Part shown: one piece after another, positions 14,385 to 23,113 of the stretch | Numbering within the stretch: position 1 is the first letter of the stretch | Layout: every line of letters starts with the position of its first letter | NCBI GenBank assembly: GCA_945883495.1 | Contig: CAMCXS010000011.1 | Span: 30,323-94,322, forward strand | Source: Akkermansia muciniphila | Lineage (GTDB): Bacteria > Verrucomicrobiota > Verrucomicrobiia > Verrucomicrobiales > DEV007 | Length of the DNA: 64,000 bases | Reading direction: 5' to 3' | Notes under the pieces: generated by a model | The model's database searches: none | What the model was told of the DNA's origin: nothing | The model's input: the letters and a program-made list of their open reading frames with translations, nothing else | Program-made: the position numbers and the translations under genes

Positions 14385-15890
14385 TCAGCGCACTTGTCCG
14401 CGTGCCCGGATTTGGTCGAGCAATCGGCCGAGTTCCTGCACTCGCTCCGGTTGGGCCGCGTAAACGTTGCGGTGTTGGCCCAGGTCGGTGCTCAAGTCGT
14501 AGAGCTCGCCGGGCAGGGAATTGGGTTGGTATCCATTGGATTCGTCGAACCAAGCCGGCACTTTGGAAATCGCGCCGCCGGTTTTGGCGGCGATGAGCAG
14601 CCATTGGCCATGACGCAGGCCATAGCCGTTGGGGTTGGTGTTGTGGACGAGCGTCTGGCGGGCGCTGGGGCCTTCGCCCTTGAGCAACGCGAGTTGATTG
14701 TAGCTGTCTTCGGCGGATCCGGCGGGAATCTCGGCTCCGATGACTTTGGCGATGGTGGCGTAGAGATCGATTTGGCTGAGCAAGCCGTCTGATACCTTTC
14801 CGGCAGGAACGACGCCAGGCCAGCGCACGAGAAAGGGCACCCGGTGGCCGCCTTCATAGAGATCGCGCTTCAGTCCGCGCAGTGGGCCCATGCTGCGGTG
14901 GCCGAACTTCTGGACCCGTTCGTAGGCGTAATGCTCGGGACCGTTGTCGGCGCTGAAAATCACCAAGGTGTTCTCGGCGAAACCCGCCTTTTGCAATGCC
15001 TGGAGCACGCGCCCGACGGTATCGTCCGTCTGGACAACGAAGTCGCCGAAGCCTCCTGCGTTGGATTTACCCTCAAACTCGGCGGCGGGAACGATCGGCG
15101 CATGGGGTGACGTGAACGGAAGGTAGAGGAAGAAGGGTTTCTCCTTGGTTTGGCGCGCGATCCACTCTTCCGCCTTGTCGGTGAGCGTGGGCATCACGGC
15201 CCAGAAATCCCAGTCCTTCACCGATGGTCCCGGACGCGCTTCCCAGTCTCCTTCCGCGGCGGGTTTTGGCGTCGCGACGGGCACCGTCGGCTCCGTGACG
15301 ACGCGATCATTCTGGAACCAGGCATAAGGCGGGAAGTTCGGGACATCGTCTCCGAAGTATTCGTCGAACCCATGGGACAACGGGCCGCCCGGGATTGGCT
15401 TGGACCAGTCAAACGCATCCGGAGCGAAGCCGCCTGCGCCCTTGACCTGCTTGCCGTTCTTCTCGCCATCCGCGGCCACGGCGCCGGGCTTCTTGATCGC
15501 GTTCCAGTCCCAGCCGAGATGCCATTTGCCGATGCAGGCAGTGGCGTAGCCCTTGGATTTGAGGAGCTCCGGCAAGGTGGTCTTCTCGTCATCCAGGACG
15601 GGTGGATCGAAGCTGCCGACGATTCCGTGGAACTTCCGCCAGTGGTAACGCCCCTGCAGCAGTGCATAGCGGCTGGGCGTGCAGACGCCCGATGAGCTAT
15701 GAGCGTCCGTGAAGCGGGTTCCCTCGTGCGCAAGGCGATCCAGATTGGGGGTGGGGATCTTCGATTCCGGGTTTTGGACGCCGAGATCGCCGTAGCCCAT
15801 GTCGTCGGCATAGAGGATGACGATGTTTGGCGGCGTGGCCCAGGCGGAGCCGAGCAGGGCCAACAGCAAAAGAGCAGATACGATCTTCAA
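14385..15890 (-). CDS. Secreted S1-family sulfatase (arylsulfatase A-like)
   Basis: A 501-residue protein with a signal peptide (MKIVSALLLLALLGSAWA). The metal site is NIVILYADDMGYGDLG, and C70-T-P-S-R (SGVCTPSR) is the site converted to formylglycine. Further conserved parts are GKWHLG, FSADNGPEH and GLKRDLYEGGHRVPF. It hydrolyses sulfate esters in the periplasm or outside, most likely on polysaccharides. It needs a true FGE or anaerobic maturase elsewhere. The DNA is divergent from the NHL gene; a second sulfatase lies at 17035. Confidence 0.92.
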   Translation of the reverse strand: MKIVSALLLLALLGSAWATPPNIVILYADDMGYGDLGVQNPESKIPTPNLDRLAHEGTRFTDAHSSSGVCTPSRYALLQGRYHWRKFHGIVGSFDPPVLDDEKTTLPELLKSKGYATACIGKWHLGWDWNAIKKPGAVAADGEKNGKQVKGAGGFAPDAFDWSKPIPGGPLSHGFDEYFGDDVPNFPPYAWFQNDRVVTEPTVPVATPKPAAEGDWEARPGPSVKDWDFWAVMPTLTDKAEEWIARQTKEKPFFLYLPFTSPHAPIVPAAEFEGKSNAGGFGDFVVQTDDTVGRVLQALQKAGFAENTLVIFSADNGPEHYAYERVQKFGHRSMGPLRGLKRDLYEGGHRVPFLVRWPGVVPAGKVSDGLLSQIDLYATIAKVIGAEIPAGSAEDSYNQLALLKGEGPSARQTLVHNTNPNGYGLRHGQWLLIAAKTGGAISKVPAWFDESNGYQPNSLPGELYDLSTDLGQHRNVYAAQPERVQELGRLLDQIRARGQVR

Positions 15891-15970
15891 GAGCGAATTG
15901 GGTGGGGTTGGCTCTACTTGCCTCCAAGGCAGGTGCGCTGGACGAGGAGAGGGTTGATAACTCTTGCGGC

Positions 15971-17059
15971 GTGGAGACGTGCTTTTCCGCTGTGGTCTCC
16001 TACCGTACTTTTTTACCCGTTGTTTCCGCTCTTTGCCTGGGTTCCGTGGCGTTGGCGGAAGATTCCTCTTTGCTCGGCCACGGCAGCGCGCGTTACCGGA
16101 TCAACACGAGCTGGGCCAAGGTAGAGCCCTCGGTGGCTCCGGTGATCAATGCGCATGGGCTGGCGGAAGATCGCGCCGGACGCATCTATCTGGTCACCGA
16201 CCATCCGCAGAATGACTTCCTCGTGTTTGAGAAGGACGGACGTTTTGTGCGCTCGATTCGCGCGGGCCTCGGGGGCGGACACGGTTTGGAAATCTTTGAG
16301 AGCGGCGGCCGCGAGTATCTTCTGCATATCGACTGTGGGTGGCATTTTGCGGCGGAGGGTTGGAATCCAACCCCCGGGGAGGGCCGGGTGACGCTGCTCA
16401 CGACCGAGGGCAAAGTGGTGCGCAAATTCCCCACGCCCGCTGAGCTTGGCGTGCGCGATGGCAAGTTCCTGCCCTGCGATGCGGCGGTGACGCCCGCCGG
16501 GACCATACTGATCGCGGACGGCTACGGATCGAACTTCATTTACGAATTCAGTGTGGAAGGGGCGTTGCTGAACAAGTGGGGCGGCCCGAGCAAGGATGCG
16601 GCCAATCTGAGCAACGCACATGGAATCTCCATTGATACCACCGATGCACGCGGACCTTTGGTTTGGATTCCGTCGCGCGCTCAAAGTCAGCTGAAGGCGT
16701 TCAAGCTCGATGGGACCTATGTCGAAACTCTGGACCTGCCGGGGACCTATGCGGGGCAGCTAGCCTTCCGGGACGACAAGATGTATACGGCAGTTTGTTG
16801 GAGCAAGGAGAAGGGGACGGGGAAGAAGCTCTCCAACTCCGGTTTCATCCTCATTCTGGATCGAAAGTCAAAGAAAGTGATCAGCGCCCCGGGAGGCAGC
16901 GAACCGGTCTATATCGATGGCAAATTGCAGCCGATGTATCAATCCGCCCCGGTCTTCAAGCATGGCCACGACCTCTATGTGGACCGTGCCGGAGATATTT
17001 ACGTCGGCGAATGGAATGCGGAGCGGAGATATCCTTACAAGCTCGTGCTGGAGCGTTGA
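15971..17059 (+). CDS. Secreted NHL-repeat (beta-propeller) protein
   Basis: About 362 residues. A signal peptide (FLPVVSALCLGSVALAE) precedes propeller blades with GHGLEIFE, DAAVTPAGTILIADGYGSNF, AHGISIDT and HDLYVDRAGDIYVGEWN. NHL propellers bind ligands or carry lyase activity (peptidylglycine amide lyase type); the exact role is unknown. The frame is open upstream, but earlier starts lie inside the divergent sulfatase. I picked GTG 15971; GTG 15992 is an alternative. The 3' end overlaps the convergent sulfatase gene by 25 bases. Confidence 0.8.
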   Translation: METCFSAVVSYRTFLPVVSALCLGSVALAEDSSLLGHGSARYRINTSWAKVEPSVAPVINAHGLAEDRAGRIYLVTDHPQNDFLVFEKDGRFVRSIRAGLGGGHGLEIFESGGREYLLHIDCGWHFAAEGWNPTPGEGRVTLLTTEGKVVRKFPTPAELGVRDGKFLPCDAAVTPAGTILIADGYGSNFIYEFSVEGALLNKWGGPSKDAANLSNAHGISIDTTDARGPLVWIPSRAQSQLKAFKLDGTYVETLDLPGTYAGQLAFRDDKMYTAVCWSKEKGTGKKLSNSGFILILDRKSKKVISAPGGSEPVYIDGKLQPMYQSAPVFKHGHDLYVDRAGDIYVGEWNAERRYPYKLVLER

Positions 17060-18498
17060 GGGAACTGCTGGAGGAGCAATTCACGAGCTCGCTTTTGCGT
17101 TTCGATCAGCTTGGCATCGCCGACTGCGTTGCGGAGTTCCTGGGGATCAGTCTGGTGGTCGTAAAGCTCCTGGGCGACGACCTCGCCGCTTTTCCAGTCC
17201 CGCCACTCTGTGTAGCGCACTTGCTGCGTGCGCACGCTGTAACCCATGGCGGTGGGCGTGCCGGAGGGTTCGCGGTCGTAGTAGGCGGGACGGGGATGTT
17301 GGCTGAAGGCGCCTTCGTGAACGGTCGCGGTGGGATCGCGCAGGACGGGAACAAGGCTGCGGCCGTCGAGTCCGCCCGGTGTGCTGAGTCCGCAAAGTTC
17401 CACAAGGGTGGGAAACAAATCGGTCAGCTCGGCGAGTGAGTTGGTGCGGACGCCAGCCTGGATTCCTTGGCCGGAAAAGAGCATCGGGACGCGGGCATCA
17501 TACTCAAACGTGGAGGTTTTGCCCCACAGGGTGTGTTCGCCGAGGTGGTAGCCGTGATCGCTGAAGAACACGATGATGGTCTTTTCGGCCAAGCCTTGCT
17601 CTTCCAGCGCGTCGAGGACTCTGCCCAACTGCGCGTCAAGGTAGCTGACGTTTGCATAATAGCCATGCCGCCATTCGGCAGCCTGCGCCGGCGATGGTGT
17701 GACCTTGTTGGCACCGGCGCCGAGGACCTCGGTACTGGCGTGAAACGCGAGCTCCGGCGCTCCCTCCGGGCGCTCTCCACGGAGCGGCGGAAGCTGTTCC
17801 CGCTGGTAGAGGTCCCAATACTTTTTGGGCGCATTGAACGGAGCATGAGGTTTCCAGAAGCCGACAGCCAGAAAGAATGGCTGATCCTTGATCTCGGCGA
17901 TCACCTTGACGCCTTCGGTAGCGACTCGGCCATCGTAGTAGGCTTCGTCCGGCACGTCACGGCACTCGCAGAGCGGACCGTTTCCGTAGTTACGGAGATT
18001 GGCGGTGGAGAGATTGGGAGGAAGCTCGCCCTCGACCTGAGGTGCGTCGTCGCCGTGGTTGGCGTAATGCAGAAACTCCGGGGCGCTCCAAGAACGGCGG
18101 TCCCCTTGTTCCTTGGTGTGCCAGTTGTGAAATATCTTTCCGGTGCAGCGGGTCACATAGCCATTTTGGAGAAACCATTGTGGGATGGTGACGACGGACG
18201 GATTGAGTTCGCGGAAGTGGGTACTGTTGTTCCAGATCCGCAACCTGTCGGGGCGCAATCCAGTTAGCAGCGAAGAACGGGAGGGATTGCAAACGGCCTG
18301 TTGGCAATAGGCGTGGTCGAACTGCATCCCGCGGTTGGCCAACCGATCGAGATTCGGCGTGATCGCGGCCGATCCGTAACTGGCGAGCTCCGGCCGGAAA
18401 TCATCGGCCATGAGAAAGAGGACGTTTGGCTTGTCCGCGGCGGTGCTGGAGAGGGCGCCGCAGAGAATCACGAGGGCGATGGGTAGAAAAGAAGACAT
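17035..18498 (-). CDS. Secreted sulfatase, iduronate-2-sulfatase-like
   Basis: A 487-residue protein with a signal peptide (SSFLPIALVILCGALSSTAA). NVLFLMADDFRPELASYG supplies the metal ligands, and C70-N-P-S-R (QQAVCNPSR) is the formylglycine site. GKIFHNWHT, VGFWKPHAPFNAPKKYWDLY and FFSDHGYHLGEH are typical of the iduronate-2-sulfatase group. It acts on sulfated glycans outside the cytoplasm. Its 3' end overlaps the NHL gene. Confidence 0.92.
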   Translation of the reverse strand: MSSFLPIALVILCGALSSTAADKPNVLFLMADDFRPELASYGSAAITPNLDRLANRGMQFDHAYCQQAVCNPSRSSLLTGLRPDRLRIWNNSTHFRELNPSVVTIPQWFLQNGYVTRCTGKIFHNWHTKEQGDRRSWSAPEFLHYANHGDDAPQVEGELPPNLSTANLRNYGNGPLCECRDVPDEAYYDGRVATEGVKVIAEIKDQPFFLAVGFWKPHAPFNAPKKYWDLYQREQLPPLRGERPEGAPELAFHASTEVLGAGANKVTPSPAQAAEWRHGYYANVSYLDAQLGRVLDALEEQGLAEKTIIVFFSDHGYHLGEHTLWGKTSTFEYDARVPMLFSGQGIQAGVRTNSLAELTDLFPTLVELCGLSTPGGLDGRSLVPVLRDPTATVHEGAFSQHPRPAYYDREPSGTPTAMGYSVRTQQVRYTEWRDWKSGEVVAQELYDHQTDPQELRNAVGDAKLIETQKRARELLLQQFPQRSSTSL

Positions 18499-18507
18499 GG
18501 GGATGGA

Positions 18508-19374
18508 TCAGTCGTTGCTCCCCGACCAATCGAGCTTCTGCCGGAGCACTTGGAAGAAGTTGGACTGCATGGAGGTCACCAGCGGCACGTCAAAGTCTGC
18601 TCGCTGGATTTCAAACCGGTGATCGGGCGTGATGGCGCGAGAGCCCTGACCGTCCAGGGTGAAGTAGACTTCATCCCGCTGAGCTGGGGCGGAAATCTCG
18701 ATGCGGGACCGGTCGCTGACCACCAGTGGCCGGCTGGACAGAGAGTGCGGGCAGACCGGGGTAATCAGGAGCACGCCCGCGCCGGGCTCAATGATCGGGC
18801 CACCCGCGGAGAGTGAGTAAGCGGTTGAGCCAGTTGGTGTGGCGATGATCAGGCCGTCGCTTCCATAGCGCGTCACGAAATCTCCGTTGATGCGCAGTTC
18901 GATCTTCACCAAGCGCGTCACCGGGCCGCGGTTGAAGGAGACTTCGTTCAGGGCATGCGCCTCCTCGACGAGCCGATCGTTGAGAAAGGTGCGGACCCGG
19001 ATCACCGAGCGATGGCTCGTGCGGAAATGCCGGTTCGCCAATTGCGCGGCGATTTCGTCGAGTTGATCGGCCGTGCCGAGGGTAAGGAAACCGAGTGTCC
19101 CGATGTTGATCGCCGCGATCGGCTTGACGCGGGAACCGAGCTGTTTCGCAAGGTGAAGAATCGTGCCGTCCCCGCCGAGCAGGACCAGGATATCGACCCG
19201 GGAGGCCAACTCTTCCATCGCGACGCCGCGCTGATCGCCCAAGAGCGCCGCGGTGTCCGCTTCGAGGAGGCACTGGATTTGCAGTCTGGCAAACGCCGTT
19301 CGCAAACCGGTAAGCACCTCAGGCGCTTCGGGCTTCTGGGTGTTGGCGATGATGCCTATTCGTGGCGCAGCCAT
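18508..19374 (-). CDS. nadK: NAD kinase
   Basis: A 288-residue protein that phosphorylates NAD to NADP. The GGDGT motif is at 67-71 (LVLLGGDGTILHLAK). NIGTLGFLT, LNEVSFNRG and YGSDGLIIATPTGSTAYSLSAGGPI-type blocks complete the family signature. The start ATG 19374 overlaps the end of tlyA by 19 bases; the longer open frame beyond is the tlyA shadow. It is the last gene of the LOG-tlyA-nadK operon. Confidence 0.95.
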   Translation of the reverse strand: MAAPRIGIIANTQKPEAPEVLTGLRTAFARLQIQCLLEADTAALLGDQRGVAMEELASRVDILVLLGGDGTILHLAKQLGSRVKPIAAINIGTLGFLTLGTADQLDEIAAQLANRHFRTSHRSVIRVRTFLNDRLVEEAHALNEVSFNRGPVTRLVKIELRINGDFVTRYGSDGLIIATPTGSTAYSLSAGGPIIEPGAGVLLITPVCPHSLSSRPLVVSDRSRIEISAPAQRDEVYFTLDGQGSRAITPDHRFEIQRADFDVPLVTSMQSNFFQVLRQKLDWSGSND

Positions 19375-20087
19375 GCGAGAAACTCCCGGTTGCCGTCGGT
19401 GCCGGTGATAGGGGAATCGATCGTACCTTTCCACGTTTTGTTCAAACTGGACGTGACGAAGCTTTGGATTTTCGACACCGCCCGGAGATGAAGCCCTGTG
19501 TCGCGGACGATGCCGCCTTTGCCGATGTCCCCACGTTCGAGTTCGAACTGCGGCTTGATGAGGCAAACGAGATCGCCGTCCGGCGCCAACACCGAAAACG
19601 CGGCGGGGAGGATCAGGGTCAGCGAGATGAAAGAAACGTCGATGACGACGATTCCGGCAGGCTCCCCGGTATCCGTCAAGCTTAAGTCGCGGCAATTGAA
19701 CTTCTCCCGCGAATGGACGCGAGGGTCTTGGCGCAGCTTCCAAGCGAGCTGGTTGGTGCCGACATCGAAGGCGTGGACCCGAAGGGCGCCGCGTTGCAAG
19801 AGGCAATCGGTGAATCCGCCAGTGGAGGACCCGATATCGACGCCAATGCGCTCCGAGACGTCGATGCCGAAGGAGTCGAGCGCGGCTTCGAGCTTGAGTC
19901 CTCCGCGGCTGACGAAACGGGGCTTTTCCTTCAGGTGAATGACGGCCTCGGTCGAAACCTTCTGACCTGGTTTGGGAGAAGGAACGCCCTCGACGGTCAC
20001 TTCCCCGGCCAGGATGAGCCGCTTGGCCTGCTCGCGGGTCTCTACCAGCCCGCGTTCGACGAGCAGTTGGTCGAGACGCTGGCTCAA
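19356..20087 (-). CDS. tlyA: TlyA-family rRNA 2'-O-methyltransferase (hemolysin A family)
   Basis: A 243-residue protein. An S4 RNA-binding domain at 1-60 (MSQRLDQLLVERGLVETREQ) is followed by an FtsJ-like methyltransferase (GVDIGSSTGGFTDCLLQRGA about 82-101; VIDVSFISL; CLIKPQFE). Relatives methylate cytidines in 16S and 23S rRNA. It overlaps the LOG gene by 4 bases (ATGA) and nadK by 19, so the three are likely co-translated. Confidence 0.93.
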   Translation of the reverse strand: MSQRLDQLLVERGLVETREQAKRLILAGEVTVEGVPSPKPGQKVSTEAVIHLKEKPRFVSRGGLKLEAALDSFGIDVSERIGVDIGSSTGGFTDCLLQRGALRVHAFDVGTNQLAWKLRQDPRVHSREKFNCRDLSLTDTGEPAGIVVIDVSFISLTLILPAAFSVLAPDGDLVCLIKPQFELERGDIGKGGIVRDTGLHLRAVSKIQSFVTSSLNKTWKGTIDSPITGTDGNREFLAWLRHE

Positions 20088-21232
20088 GAGGCGATCTCCG
20101 AGCGGTTGAGGGCGTCGATCATTTTGCGCATTTTGCCGTAATGACTGCGACGCGGGGTGCAGACGAGGCGGGGCAAAGCGGCGATTTCGGGTTGATCGGC
20201 TTCCGCGGGCAACGGTTTGCTGAGCTCATAGCGGCCGGAGAGGAGGAAGTCCCCGTGCTCATCGTTGAGGCGGAGCAACGAGGCGGCGGTGATCGGGTGA
20301 TTGAGCCGGATCACGAGTTTGTCGCGGACGTAGCGATACGAATGGAAAATCCGGTAGAAGGTAACGATCTCATCGACGGCTTCGTCCACGGAATCGGTGA
20401 CTTTGAAGAGGTCGAGGTCCTCCTCTGAGATCAACCGCAGGCGCAGCAGGTGGTCGGCGATGAAGTCGCGGAATTCGTTCCAGTAGACGCCGCCCGGGGC
20501 ATCGATCATGACGATGGGGAAGATGATCGCTTTGCCAGTTTGGATGAGGGTCATGGTTTCGAATCCCTCGTCCATTGTGCCGAATCCACCCGGGAACAAC
20601 GCGGCGGCGTGGGCTTCCTTCACGAAGGACAGCTTCCGCGTGAAGAAATACTTGAAGTTGATCAGTTTGGGATCGCCCTCAATGAAGGAGTTCGCTCCCG
20701 CTTCGAACGGCAGCTGGATGCGGAGTCCGAAACTGTTGCCAGGGCCGGCGCCGAGGTTGCCAGCTTCCATGATGCCCGGACCCGCCCCGGTGATCGTCAT
20801 GAAATCGTGCTCGGTCATACGGCGGCAGAATTCCACGGCGGAGTCATACTCGGGATCCCCCGGTTTGGTTCGCGCGGATCCGAATACGGTGATTTTGCGC
20901 CGTTTGCGATAAGGCAGGAAGACGCGGTTGGCGTAGCGCATTTCCTTGACCGCGCGGTTGACGATCTTGAGGTCGAGCTCATCGGACCCGTCCTTGGCCA
21001 GCTTCAGGGCGGTGTTGATCAGTTCGGCGATGTAGGCTTCTTTGCCGTTGCATCCCCAATCCTTGACCAGCTTGGTGACTCGTTCCTCGAAGCTTTCTTG
21101 ACCGTGGCCGAGGTGTTCCTCGGGGGCGGGAAGATCGTGAATAAAGCCGCCCGTGTAGTCGAGATCGGTGACGAATTGATCGGCGTCGTGAATGGCCCGG
21201 GATTCTCTCGGGCGCTTCTTCGTTTTGCTCAT
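20084..21232 (-). CDS. LOG-family protein (TIGR00730/lysine decarboxylase-like fold) with N-terminal extension
   Basis: A 382-residue protein. The Rossmann-like core has KITVFGSARTKPGD, ITGAGPGIMEAGNLGAG and the PGGFGTMDEGFE motif, which binds nucleotide 5'-monophosphate in LOG phosphoribohydrolases. It is longer than typical LOG proteins (about 190-240): ~110 extra N-terminal residues and a C-terminal helical part. The activity is inferred as nucleotide hydrolysis. First gene of the overlapping operon, 75 bases from the divergent DAHP synthase gene. Confidence 0.88.
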   Translation of the reverse strand: MSKTKKRPRESRAIHDADQFVTDLDYTGGFIHDLPAPEEHLGHGQESFEERVTKLVKDWGCNGKEAYIAELINTALKLAKDGSDELDLKIVNRAVKEMRYANRVFLPYRKRRKITVFGSARTKPGDPEYDSAVEFCRRMTEHDFMTITGAGPGIMEAGNLGAGPGNSFGLRIQLPFEAGANSFIEGDPKLINFKYFFTRKLSFVKEAHAAALFPGGFGTMDEGFETMTLIQTGKAIIFPIVMIDAPGGVYWNEFRDFIADHLLRLRLISEEDLDLFKVTDSVDEAVDEIVTFYRIFHSYRYVRDKLVIRLNHPITAASLLRLNDEHGDFLLSGRYELSKPLPAEADQPEIAALPRLVCTPRRSHYGKMRKMIDALNRSEIAS

Positions 21233-21307
21233 GTGGCGAGAAGGGGAAGTCGTCTGAACAGGGAGAAAGTCAAAACTTTCGGTTGAGCCCCGCAGTTTCA
21301 GGCTTGA

Positions 21308-22408
21308 ATGGCGTCCGCAACCCTTTCCGATTTCCGAACCATGTCAATCGTAACCGATGACCTTCGCATCGAGCGCATCGACCAACTCATTACTCCTGAG
21401 ACGGTTATTCGCGAGCTTCATTTAGAAGATGAGGCCGCTGGATTTGTGCTTGAGTCCCGTCGTCGCGTAGAGGCGGTCTTGAAGGGCGAGTCCGACCGGC
21501 TTCTGGTGGTCGTGGGGCCCTGTTCGATTCACGATCCCGCCGCTGCTCTCGAATACGCGCGCCTTCTTAAGGCATACGCCCCCACTGTGGCGGACGATTT
21601 GGAAATCGTGATGCGCGTCTACTTCGAGAAACCGCGGACGACCGTGGGCTGGAAGGGGCTGATCAACGATCCCGGCCTCGACAACACCTACGACATCAAT
21701 CGCGGCTTGCGCACCGCGCGCCATTTGCTGGTGGACGTCGCCAATCTCGGCGTCCCGGCGGGAACCGAATTTCTCGATACCATCAGCCCGCAATACGTCG
21801 CGGACCTCATCTCTTGGGGGGCGATCGGCGCACGCACCACGGAGAGCCAGGTGCACCGTGAGCTCGCTTCCGGCTTGTCCATGCCGGTCGGCTTCAAGAA
21901 CGGCACGGGCGGGAGCATCCGCATCGCGGTGGACGCCATTGAAGCGGCTCGTTGCCCGCACACGTTTCTCTCCGTGAAGAAGAATGGCATGACGGCGATC
22001 GTCCGAACCAAGGGGAACGACACCTGCCACGTGATTCTGCGCGGTTCTTCCGCGGGGCCGAATTACGATGCCGACAGCGTAGCCGGCGTTGTTACGATGC
22101 TGGAGAAAGCCGGATTGCCGCCCTACCTGATGGTGGATTGCAGTCACGGGAACAGCCAGAAAGACCCGCAGAAGCAACTCGCGGTGGCCAAGAATCTCGG
22201 GGACCAAATTGCATCTGGATCCCGCCATGTCGTCGCCGTGATGGTCGAGAGCCACCTAAAGGCGGGTAATCAACCGATTTTGGATCCGAACGATCTTCTC
22301 TACGGAGTCAGTGTGACGGATGCCTGTATCGATTGGGCGGCCACCACCGAGATGCTCGACGGCTTGGCCGCCTGTGTCCGGGAGCGGCGCGCTACGGTCA
22401 AGGCCTGA
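21308..22408 (+). CDS. aroG: 3-deoxy-7-phosphoheptulonate (DAHP) synthase, class I
   Basis: A 366-residue enzyme joining phosphoenolpyruvate and erythrose 4-phosphate, the first step of the shikimate pathway. Motifs are VVVGPCSIHDPAAALEYA, RVYFEKPRTTVGWKGLINDP, GARTTESQVHRELASGLSMP, VGFKNGTGG and MVDCSHGNSQKDPQKQ. The length fits the AroF/G/H group (~350). ATG 21341 (MSIVTDD) is an alternative start with no better ribosome-binding site. Which isozyme, and hence which amino acid inhibits it, cannot be told. Confidence 0.93.
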   Translation: MASATLSDFRTMSIVTDDLRIERIDQLITPETVIRELHLEDEAAGFVLESRRRVEAVLKGESDRLLVVVGPCSIHDPAAALEYARLLKAYAPTVADDLEIVMRVYFEKPRTTVGWKGLINDPGLDNTYDINRGLRTARHLLVDVANLGVPAGTEFLDTISPQYVADLISWGAIGARTTESQVHRELASGLSMPVGFKNGTGGSIRIAVDAIEAARCPHTFLSVKKNGMTAIVRTKGNDTCHVILRGSSAGPNYDADSVAGVVTMLEKAGLPPYLMVDCSHGNSQKDPQKQLAVAKNLGDQIASGSRHVVAVMVESHLKAGNQPILDPNDLLYGVSVTDACIDWAATTEMLDGLAACVRERRATVKA

Positions 22409-22412
22409 TCCG

Positions 22413-22982
22413 TCACTTCGCGACGGTCCGCCAGAGGACGAGCCGTTGCAGCCCGTCACCGCGATCCGCCGGGGCGAACACGAGGGTTTCCCGTTCACCG
22501 ACATTGACGGTCGCTTCCCGGGCGGACGATTTCCCCGGTACGATGGCGGGAACGGGCGTGGTTGGGGCGCTCAAGGTGCAGTCCGGCATGGGGCGTTCGG
22601 GGTTGTCGATCGAGACCAATTGGAAATGGACGGTACCGTCCGCGAGGGTCCCGGTCCCGTGGAAGCCGCAGCCGATCTTGGGAAGTTCAATGGAGAACTC
22701 TTCGGATTCGCTGAGCCCGAGGACCAAGTGAGTGGAGGCGTTGTCGTGGCCGCCGATGGATTGCAGCCAGGTATCCGCATCGAGGGAGGATACTTCGAAC
22801 TTGCCGGGGAGGGGCAGGGAGCTGGCGAAGTCCGCGGAAAGACCGGACGGGACTTCCACCATCCAGACTTCCACCTCAAAGGCCGGGGCAGGTGGGGGAG
22901 TGGCGGAGAGAGTCCCCAGGCTGGCGATCAGGGCGCTCAGTGCCAGTTGCGGACGCAAATGCTGAAGGCGAGGGACGTTCAT
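22413..22982 (-). CDS. Uncharacterised secreted protein
   Basis: A 189-residue protein with an N-terminal hydrophobic segment after basic residues (LALSALIASLGTLSATPPP), a likely signal peptide. The mature part (FEVEVWMVEVPSGLSADFAS..., FSIELPKIGCGFHGTGTLAD, ERETLVFAPADRGDG) is beta-rich. It loosely recalls the outer domains of secretin-like proteins found in this group; I cannot name the family. It converges with aroG, leaving 4 bases between. Confidence 0.65.
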   Translation of the reverse strand: MNVPRLQHLRPQLALSALIASLGTLSATPPPAPAFEVEVWMVEVPSGLSADFASSLPLPGKFEVSSLDADTWLQSIGGHDNASTHLVLGLSESEEFSIELPKIGCGFHGTGTLADGTVHFQLVSIDNPERPMPDCTLSAPTTPVPAIVPGKSSAREATVNVGERETLVFAPADRGDGLQRLVLWRTVAK

Positions 22983-23113
22983 GTGTCAGTGAGACGCCGG
23001 GGCGGAGCGAAACCGCGAAAAAAATCGTGTTGTGTCATGAATAATTTCTTTCAGACAGATTGAGATTGCCAAGCCGGTTGGCCTTTTCAGGTTGTCCGGA
23101 TCCAAATCCTCTT

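Noticed and set aside
14385..15890. YADD motif as a reverse transcriptase (would complete a retroelement)
   Set aside because: YADDMGYGDLG is the sulfatase metal site; the CTPSR motif and signal peptide confirm a sulfatase.
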